Assembly: GCA_002353525.1 (NCBI GenBank)
Contig: DEJV01000051.1
Location: forward strand, 35,753 to 71,754
Source of the DNA: Prevotella sp. UBA2739
Lineage (GTDB): Bacteria > Bacteroidota > Bacteroidia > Bacteroidales > Bacteroidaceae
Direction: 5' to 3'
DNA length: 36,002 nt
In this document: positions 30,279 to 36,002 of the stretch, piece by piece
Numbering within the stretch: position 1 is the first letter of the stretch
Layout: each line of letters opens with the position of its first letter
The notes under the pieces: generated by a model
What the model saw: only the letters and a program-made list of their open reading frames with translations
What the model was told of the DNA's origin: nothing
Databases searched by the model: none
Position numbers and translations under genes: made by a program

Positions 30279-30818
30279 ATGTACAATCTGCAGTGGTTTC
30301 CTATGCGCGTTACATATCATAGGGAACTAAAAATCAAAGCTTGTTTAGATAGCCTCGGAATAGAGAATTTCATTCCGATGCACTATGAGATTGTGGATAG
30401 TAAGGAAGGCCGCAAGCGCATGTTGGTTCCTGCCATTCATAATCTGATATTTGTGCGCTCCACCCAAGAACAGCTCACATCGCTGAAGACCACGCGGAAG
30501 GAGTTTGAGCCCATGCGCTATATGGTGCGGACAGCCCGTGATGGGAATGGCACCAACGAGATTCTGCGTGTGGCCGACAGGGAAATGGAGAATTTCATGC
30601 GGGTGGCGTCGGTGCTTGACGACCGTGTTCTCTATCTCGACTATAAGGATTATATAGGCAAAGAAGGCAAGCGGGTGAGAATCAATGAAGGCACGTTTGC
30701 CGGTGTGGAGGGTGTGATTAAGCGCATTAAAAAGAATAAGCACGTGGTAGTTCAGATTGAGGGCGTCTCTGCTGTAGCCATTGCTTTTGTACCGTCGAGT
30801 TATCTAAGTATTTTATAA
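30279..30818 (+). CDS. UpxY/NusG-like transcription antiterminator
   Basis: The 179-aa product has an N-terminal NGN domain with the UpxY-typical start WFPMRVTYHRELKIKACLD...GIENFIPMHYE. The C-terminal KOW domain (about residues 125-175) includes EGKRVRINEGTFAGVEGVIK. UpxY proteins are specialised NusG paralogues. In Bacteroides each one lets RNA polymerase read through early termination of the capsule operon it heads. Here the gene heads a type VI secretion operon instead: tssH starts 13 bp after its stop. A promoter plus a 180-nt structured leader precede it, the arrangement expected for cis-acting antitermination. Target specificity is inference from position. Confidence 0.88.
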   Translation: MYNLQWFPMRVTYHRELKIKACLDSLGIENFIPMHYEIVDSKEGRKRMLVPAIHNLIFVRSTQEQLTSLKTTRKEFEPMRYMVRTARDGNGTNEILRVADREMENFMRVASVLDDRVLYLDYKDYIGKEGKRVRINEGTFAGVEGVIKRIKKNKHVVVQIEGVSAVAIAFVPSSYLSIL

Positions 30819-30831
30819 AAACTATTGCCCT

Positions 30832-33201
30832 ATGGATAAATACTCTGAAATGTTAGCGGAATTCCCGTTTGATTTGTTGCATATCGCGCAGTCGTTTGCC
30901 AATGATAACAAATCTCCGAAAATTGAACCAGCACATTTGTTGCGCGCTCTGCTCCATAAGAGTGCCGGACTTGTAAGTTTCATTGAGGATACCCTCGATG
31001 AGGATTACTATTATCTGCTCGACTGGGCTGACATGCGCATGAAACAATGCGACAAGTCGCCTTATGGAATGAAGGGGATAGAACTCTCTAATGACTCGAA
31101 GAATGTGGTGAAGGAAGCCAAAGAGATAGCCGATAAACACGGACTTCCCGGGGTAACGCCCGTCACGCTGTTGGCTTCGCTGGTCACACCGGGCATTGGT
31201 TTTAGCTATGAGCAACTGAAGACACTGCCTTTACAAGCCGACAAGGTGATGGCCACACAAGGCGGCGCCATGCCCAAACCGTCGGGCGGAGGCTCGTCGG
31301 CATCTGCCGGTGCAGCGAAAGGCGGCAGTACGGGAGCGGTAGACGATTATTGCATTCCCATGCTGACCGATGTGGTGAAAGATGCGGTGATTGGATTCGA
31401 CAAAGAAGTGCTCTCTATCGTGGAGATTCTTGCTCGTAAAGACCGTGCCAACCTGCTTATCGTAGGTGAGACGGGCGTGGGAAAGACCAGTCTCATCAAC
31501 AGCATCGTACAGCGCCTGCGTGACAAGCGCGTGCCTGCCTCGCTGGAGAGTATGCAACCCTATGAGCTCGACCTGATTGCCCTGAGCCAAGGCGTGAGCT
31601 ACAAGGGCGAGATTGAAGACCGTTTTAAGAAGGTGACCGAGGATTTGCTCAATCAGACACAGCCAGTGCTGGTGATTGAGAACTTCCATCGTGTAGAAGA
31701 TAAGCAGTCGGTGCTCAACGGCATCCTGCCCAACCTGAAGAAATTGCTGTCGAAGAACGAGTTGCAGGTCATCTGCACTGCGACCATCGATGGCTATACC
31801 AAGGATATCGAGAAAGACAAGGAGTTTACTGCTTTCTTTGAGAAGATTAATGTGGAGGAACCGACCGAAGAGCAGGCCATCGACATCATCAAGAGCAAGC
31901 GCCAGAGCTACGAGGAGTTCCACCATCTGCCCATTGAGGATGAGGTACCTGCAGAGATTGTGCGTCTTGCCAAACGCTACATGCCCGACCGCCGGTTGCC
32001 GTCGTCAGCCCTTGACCTGCTCGACCGCGCCATGTCGTCGGTGAAAATCGCCAATGAGATGAAGCAACTCACTGGTGAGTCAGAGGATGCCGAGGTGGCA
32101 GAGAAACTGGAGAAAGATGCCGTTCGAGACGTGGTGGCAAAGATGACCGGAATACCTATGGGTAACATCCAGTCGGAGGAGCGTGAGAAGCTCGGTAATG
32201 CCGAGGCCATTCTGCATAAGCGCGTGGTGGGACAGAACCATGCCATCAAGAGTATTCTTGACGCCATCTTCGAGAGCCGTTCGGGATTGAACAAGAAGGG
32301 ACAACCCATGGGTTCGTTCTTCTTCCTGGGTCCGACGGGTACGGGTAAGACCGAGCTGGCCAAGTCGCTAGCCAATTTCCTCTTCGACGACGAGACTGCC
32401 ATGCTGCGTTTCGACATGTCGGAGTATAAGGAAGAGCATTCAGTGGCATTGCTCTATGGAGCACCTCCGGGATACGTAGGCTATGAGGAGGGCGGTCTGT
32501 TGGTGAACCAGATACGCCAGCATCCTTACTCGGTGGTTTTGTTCGATGAGATTGAGAAAGCCCATAAGTCAGTGTTCGACCTGTTCTTGCAGATTCTCGA
32601 CGAGGGTAAGCTGCACGACCGTCTGGGCCGTGTGGGTGATTTCTCCAACTCGCTGATCATCTTTACCTCGAATATTGGTAGTGACTACATCTTCAAGGCA
32701 TTCGGCGAAGGCAAGGTTCCCTCGCACGACCAGCTGCTTGAGGTGATGCAGGGACAGTTCCGGCCAGAGTTCCTGGCTCGTCTCACCGAGATTGTTCCGT
32801 TCTCGCCCATCACAGAAGAGATGATTGATCGTATTTTCGACATTCACATCAAGAATCTGTTGAAGACGCTCAACGAGCAGAACATCAAGCTGGTTATCGA
32901 CGAGTCGGCACGCAAGTATGTCACCAAGGTAGGATTTAATGCCCACTATGGAGCCCGTCCTATTCTTGGAATCATCCGTAAGGAGATACGCCGGCCGTTG
33001 TCGAAGCTCATCATCGCAGGCGATGTGGCCGCCGGCGACACCGTCACCATGAAGTATGACGAGGAGAAGAGTCAGATTATGTGGGACATCGATTCGCCCG
33101 ATGAGCCTGAAACAGCCCAGGCACCAGAAGCGTCTCCAGCTCCAGAAGCTGCTCCGGCACCAGAGACACCAGAGACAACGGAAACTCCCGAAAAGGAATA
33201 A
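30832..33201 (+). CDS. tssH: TssH (ClpV-type AAA+ ATPase of the T6SS)
   Basis: The 789-aa product has an N-terminal Clp repeat domain (residues 5-145), a Gly/Ser/Ala linker, AAA domain D1 (Walker A GETGVGKT at 212-219) and AAA domain D2 (Walker A GPTGTGKT at 500-507, Walker B Asp572-Glu573). It ends in a Pro/Glu/Ala/Thr-rich tail. TssH disassembles contracted sheath (TssB/TssC) for reuse. D1 is degenerate: the Walker B acidic pair is Glu283-Asn284 (VLVIENFH), and the usual Arg-Arg finger motif is replaced (KEFTAFFEK). The coiled-coil middle domain of ClpB is essentially absent between D1 and D2. The tssB, tssC and hcp genes follow. D2 therefore probably supplies most ATPase activity. Confidence 0.9.
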   Translation: MDKYSEMLAEFPFDLLHIAQSFANDNKSPKIEPAHLLRALLHKSAGLVSFIEDTLDEDYYYLLDWADMRMKQCDKSPYGMKGIELSNDSKNVVKEAKEIADKHGLPGVTPVTLLASLVTPGIGFSYEQLKTLPLQADKVMATQGGAMPKPSGGGSSASAGAAKGGSTGAVDDYCIPMLTDVVKDAVIGFDKEVLSIVEILARKDRANLLIVGETGVGKTSLINSIVQRLRDKRVPASLESMQPYELDLIALSQGVSYKGEIEDRFKKVTEDLLNQTQPVLVIENFHRVEDKQSVLNGILPNLKKLLSKNELQVICTATIDGYTKDIEKDKEFTAFFEKINVEEPTEEQAIDIIKSKRQSYEEFHHLPIEDEVPAEIVRLAKRYMPDRRLPSSALDLLDRAMSSVKIANEMKQLTGESEDAEVAEKLEKDAVRDVVAKMTGIPMGNIQSEEREKLGNAEAILHKRVVGQNHAIKSILDAIFESRSGLNKKGQPMGSFFFLGPTGTGKTELAKSLANFLFDDETAMLRFDMSEYKEEHSVALLYGAPPGYVGYEEGGLLVNQIRQHPYSVVLFDEIEKAHKSVFDLFLQILDEGKLHDRLGRVGDFSNSLIIFTSNIGSDYIFKAFGEGKVPSHDQLLEVMQGQFRPEFLARLTEIVPFSPITEEMIDRIFDIHIKNLLKTLNEQNIKLVIDESARKYVTKVGFNAHYGARPILGIIRKEIRRPLSKLIIAGDVAAGDTVTMKYDEEKSQIMWDIDSPDEPETAQAPEASPAPEAAPAPETPETTETPEKE

Positions 33202-33236
33202 TCCTTCATTATTAACAATAAAAACACAATCAAGTT

Positions 33237-33692
33237 ATGGCAAGAAAAACTGTTATCACAAAGGTGCTCGACGTAGAGGCCCAAGACGGTATCATCGAGT
33301 TCCCGCAAAACCGTGCTTTGTATGCCGATCAGTTTACTGATGAGGCTCCTAACACCGACGAAGACCGTGAAGGTTTCAAGCCCAAGAGTATGAAAGAGGT
33401 CTTTGAACACTATCAGCCAAGCAAGAAAGGCGTTACGATGGAGACTGAAGAAGGCGGTGCTGTCTATGAGGACTTTGATTTCAAGCAGATTAAAGACTTT
33501 GAGGACGAACAGCTTATTGCTCAGAGCGACTTGCTGGGTGCAGCCAAAGGCAAGATTGATGCCTACAACTCTGTCATCCGTCAGCTGGAGAAGAACAAGA
33601 CCCTGCGTAACACCCTCAAAGATGAGGCTGCCCGCGGCAATCTGAAGAATGCCCTCAAGGCACTGCTCGCCGAACTCGACGAGGCCGAATAG
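33237..33692 (+). CDS. tssB: TssB (VipA-like) T6SS sheath small subunit
   Basis: The 151-aa acidic cytoplasmic protein lies directly before the large sheath subunit and 35 bp after tssH. The middle contains FKPKSMKEVFEHYQPSK. The C-terminal half is helical (QLIAQSDLLGAAKGKIDAYN, LRNTLKDEAARGN), as in sheath small subunits. TssB and TssC form the contractile sheath around the Hcp tube. Identification rests on the gene order and on similarity remembered from Bacteroidetes T6SS loci. A purine-rich 92-bp gap follows. Confidence 0.88.
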   Translation: MARKTVITKVLDVEAQDGIIEFPQNRALYADQFTDEAPNTDEDREGFKPKSMKEVFEHYQPSKKGVTMETEEGGAVYEDFDFKQIKDFEDEQLIAQSDLLGAAKGKIDAYNSVIRQLEKNKTLRNTLKDEAARGNLKNALKALLAELDEAE

Positions 33693-33784
33693 GAAAAAGA
33701 AGAGTTCGGAAAGAAGGAAGAATAAGGAAAGATTCTGAATTTGAACAACTAAAACATTTAAAACACTAGAAAATAGAAAGAATT

Positions 33785-35161
33785 ATGGCAGCAGAAGAAC
33801 TGAAAAAAGAAGCTCAGGGCGAAGGCGTACAACTTCGTGAGAGAATAGAAAACCCTTCGGCCTTATTGCAGGAAAGCCTTGACGGACTGAACAAGTTCGG
33901 TGGTTTCCAAATGGTGAAAGGACTCATCAAGGGTGTTGAGAATATGGATCCGCGTCGCAAGGCTGTGAAGAACATCTTCCTCTCGGATGCGGCTTATGCA
34001 GATAATCGCAAAAAACTGAAGAGCGAACTCGAGCTCTGGGTCAGCATTCTGGAGAGTGGTGGTACTGATCCTATGCAGATTATCGATTCGTGCAAGGCAA
34101 AACGCGACAAGGCTGAGCAGAACATGAAGAATAACCTCTTCAATGTGCATGAGGAAATCAGGAAACTGGAGGTTACCTATCGTGCACTTGACTCATTCTT
34201 TGCCAATGCCGGACAAGGTAAGATGGATTGTCTCACGCTGATGAACGTCAACAAAGAGGAACTGGAGTATCACGACTCTGAGGACACTTTGGCCATCCGC
34301 GACGAGATGGAGAAATATTACGACCGTCTGAGTCTGAAGAACAACTACAGTCTGTTGATTATCCCCGGCTATCTGGGTGACTCGAACACCATCCGCATGT
34401 GGGCGGACACTGCTTATCGCAATAAGGTGATGATGGTGACCGACTTTAAGGACAGCCAGAACTTCAGCATGCTGAAAGACGAGCTCGACGATGCCAACAT
34501 GCAGGGACAGGATGCCAAGCTGGCTAACGTCATCATGACATGTAACTATCTGCTGGGCCGCAAGAAGTCGGAGCTGGCCGACGAGGACGATGACCTGTAT
34601 GTTCCCGCTTCGGCAGCATTGGCAGGACGTATGACCAATACCGACGAGATTGTCATCGCACAGGGCGCCGCCGGTAAGAAATACGGTACGTTGAGCAACG
34701 TGAAGGGTGCTCGCCTGGATCTGCGTAAGTCGGAGATAGCCGCTCTTATCGACCAGGGCGTGATTCCCATGGTAGAGGAAGACGGCCGCACAATGGCCTT
34801 CTCTAACCGCTCGCTCTACAACGGTGCCACACTCGGACTGCAGGAGTATCCTATCGTGCGTGTGTTCGACTGGATTGGAAAAGTGTTCCAAAACTTCTTC
34901 AACGATGAGGCGTTCATCAACTGGAACTCTGCAGTGAAGGCTGAGCTGCAGCAGGCCGTTCATGACTTCCTGAGCGACTATAAAGGCCCGGGCAAACTGA
35001 TTGAGAACTATAACTTGAAGGGAATCAATCAGGATCCAAAGACTAAGGATATTAAAATTGAGGTTGAGCTGAAACCATTCTTCGCAGCAAAGAACTTCTT
35101 CATCGAGTTGACCGGTCACAATGGACAGGCTGGCGTAGAGTGGGATCAGAGCGTATCCTGA
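33785..35161 (+). CDS. tssC: TssC (VipB-like) T6SS sheath large subunit
   Basis: The 458-aa product fits Bacteroidetes TssC in length. Recognisable stretches are ENPSALLQESLDGLNKFGG, SLLIIPGYLGDSNTIRMWAD, YLLGRKKSELADEDDDLYVP, RLDLRKSEIAALIDQGVIP and VRVFDWIGKVFQNFFNDEAF. The N-terminal helix would interlock with TssB. The sheath contracts to push Hcp and the spike out of the cell. The start ATG 33785 gives MAAEELKKEAQ. It lies between tssB and hcp on the same strand. Confidence 0.92.
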   Translation: MAAEELKKEAQGEGVQLRERIENPSALLQESLDGLNKFGGFQMVKGLIKGVENMDPRRKAVKNIFLSDAAYADNRKKLKSELELWVSILESGGTDPMQIIDSCKAKRDKAEQNMKNNLFNVHEEIRKLEVTYRALDSFFANAGQGKMDCLTLMNVNKEELEYHDSEDTLAIRDEMEKYYDRLSLKNNYSLLIIPGYLGDSNTIRMWADTAYRNKVMMVTDFKDSQNFSMLKDELDDANMQGQDAKLANVIMTCNYLLGRKKSELADEDDDLYVPASAALAGRMTNTDEIVIAQGAAGKKYGTLSNVKGARLDLRKSEIAALIDQGVIPMVEEDGRTMAFSNRSLYNGATLGLQEYPIVRVFDWIGKVFQNFFNDEAFINWNSAVKAELQQAVHDFLSDYKGPGKLIENYNLKGINQDPKTKDIKIEVELKPFFAAKNFFIELTGHNGQAGVEWDQSVS

Positions 35162-35207
35162 CACAAAATCAATAATAAGTTTTAACTCTTAAAATCATCA
35201 AACAATT

Positions 35208-35612
35208 ATGGCAACAAGAACTGTAACAATCAACGCTGACGGCATTGCCGAGCGCGAAGTCATGTATGTTCGTTACGAACTGAATCAGCAGACCGACGTT
35301 GAGGGTCAGCCCACTGGTACCACTCGTGGTGGTAAGATTTATGTGAAGGTGAAGTCAAACGATGATGGTAACACCGAGTTGCTGGAGTGGATGTGCGACA
35401 CCTATATGAGCAAGGCAGGCACCATTTCGTTCCCCAATCGTCAGGGTGGCGAGATGAAGCACCTCGACTTCAAGGAGGGCTATCTCGTAGAGTATGCTGA
35501 GACCTACGACAACAAGAACGAGGTACAGCAGTATGAGGAGTTTACTATCTCTGCCAAGGAGATTTCTATTGGTAATGCTCGTCATAACAACCGCTGGACC
35601 ATCGACAACTAA
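35208..35612 (+). CDS. tssD: Hcp (TssD) T6SS tube protein
   Basis: The 134-aa product has the small-beta-barrel Hcp layout of Bacteroidetes: REVMYVRYELNQQTD, TRGGKIYVKVKSNDDGNTEL, LLEWMCDTYMSKAGTISF and VQQYEEFTISAKEISIGN. Hcp hexamers stack into the inner tube and are expelled, often carrying effectors. It is followed by a perfect 15-bp hairpin that may raise its mRNA level above that of downstream genes. Confidence 0.93.
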   Translation: MATRTVTINADGIAEREVMYVRYELNQQTDVEGQPTGTTRGGKIYVKVKSNDDGNTELLEWMCDTYMSKAGTISFPNRQGGEMKHLDFKEGYLVEYAETYDNKNEVQQYEEFTISAKEISIGNARHNNRWTIDN

Positions 35613-35623
35613 ATCGTTATCTC

Positions 35624-35661
35624 ATCCTTGGAGGCTCTGCTTGAAAAGAGCCTCCAAGGAT
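35624..35661 (+). terminator. Perfect 15-bp hairpin after hcp, partial terminator or stabiliser
   Basis: ATCCTTGGAGGCTCT (35624-35638) pairs with AGAGCCTCCAAGGAT (35647-35661) around an 8-nt loop. The sequence after it (TTCCTCTCTATC) is pyrimidine-rich but not a T run, so read-through is likely. Confidence 0.7.
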
Positions 35662-35718
35662 TTCCTCTCTCTATCACTACACCTTATTTTATTATAATAC
35701 CTTATTATATTATTACGC

Positions 35719-36002
35719 ATGGGATTTCTAGACAGTCTATCAAAAGCAGCCGATTCTATTAAGAAAGGTGCGGAGGAAGCCGTATCGGGTTTGCAAAATA
35801 CAGCTCAGAATGCGGCTAATACCGTACAGCATGCCGCTAAGAATGCTGCCAGTTCAGTGCAGAATGTTGCTAAAAATGCTGCCAGCTCAGTGCAGAACGC
35901 TACGGAGGGCGCCGTGAATTCTGCTCAAAATGTTGCGCAAAATGCAGCCAATTCCATGCAGAATGCAGCCAGCAATGCCGTGAATTCTGCCCAGAACATG
36001 GC
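35719..36002 (+). CDS. Hendecad-repeat protein, 5' part only
   Basis: The frame is open from ATG 35719 to the window end (94 codons seen). After MGFLDSLSKAADSIKKGAEE, 11-residue units begin at residues 25, 36, 47, 58, 69, 80 and 91. The pattern is [VLAM]-Q-N-x-A-x-N-A-A-x-S, for example VQNVAKNAASS. The pattern predicts a long right-handed amphipathic helix like LEA-type or apolipoprotein-like 11-mers, able to bind membranes or form coils. There is no signal peptide. It lies 106 bp after hcp on the same strand, so it may be an Hcp-associated effector head, an adaptor or a structural partner. The C-terminal part is outside the window. Confidence 0.8.
   Translation, partial: MGFLDSLSKAADSIKKGAEEAVSGLQNTAQNAANTVQHAAKNAASSVQNVAKNAASSVQNATEGAVNSAQNVAQNAANSMQNAASNAVNSAQNM

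Noticed and set aside
30279..30818. Capsule biosynthesis locus starting at the UpxY-like gene
   Set aside because: The genes that follow are tssH, tssB, tssC and hcp; no upxZ, glycosyltransferase or flippase is present.
30832..33201. ClpB disaggregase or ClpC protease partner
   Set aside because: The ClpB coiled-coil middle domain is missing, no ClpP-binding loop is evident, and the gene lies directly before T6SS sheath and tube genes.
33693..33784. Purine-rich stretch between tssB and tssC as a regulatory site
   Set aside because: It is A/G-rich but shows no hairpin, promoter or repeat; it is most likely ordinary intergenic sequence.

Overview
The window looks like chromosomal DNA of a gut or oral Bacteroidales, most likely Prevotellaceae. 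The reasons are Bacteroidetes-type promoters (TTG or TTTG, about 20 bases, then TAnnTTTG), few Shine-Dalgarno sequences, a BspA-like leucine-rich repeat protein with a short companion peptide, the NrnA/DUF4827/phosphohexosemutase gene order, and a Bacteroidetes-type (subtype iii) type VI secretion locus. No rRNA, tRNA or CRISPR array was seen.

Layout. (1) 1-3768: a small outer-membrane barrel protein and an LptD-like protein. (2) 3769-9475: intergenic repeats including two 271-bp near-identical palindromic units, then a tyrosine recombinase whose stop codon lies inside one arm of a perfect 14-bp inverted repeat (5566-5579 / 5755-5768). The 175 bp between the arms carry a consensus promoter that now points at a BspA-like surface protein and a 69-aa peptide. 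I read this as an undescribed phase-variable promoter (inverton) with its own recombinase. (3) 9470-15502, minus strand: an alpha-helical toroid-like exported protein of unknown function, peptidase T, a four-helix-bundle gene enclosed by perfect 34-bp inverted repeats, and a cation/proton antiporter. (4) 15625-21311: a TlpA-like thioredoxin, then a minus-strand operon PL11 lyase - GH105 hydrolase - CE7 esterase suited to rhamnogalacturonan-I breakdown. (5) 21430-29601: an exported flavin-reductase-like protein, a 1-kb repeat-rich gap, nucleotidyltransferase-NrnA, a DUF4827 lipoprotein, a GlmM-like mutase, DUF4112 and a GH20 hexosaminidase. (6) 29602-36002: a consensus promoter, a 180-nt leader with competing hairpins, an UpxY/NusG-like antiterminator, then tssH, tssB, tssC, hcp and the start of a hendecad-repeat protein that runs off the window.

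How it fits together. Two surface or contact systems appear to be controlled in ways known from Bacteroides capsule loci: DNA inversion (recombinase plus inverton in front of the BspA-like protein) and processive antitermination (an UpxY-like protein heading the T6SS operon). The pectin genes form a compact RG-I side locus without SusC/SusD. Convergent gene ends carry large palindromic repeat elements that probably act as two-way terminators.
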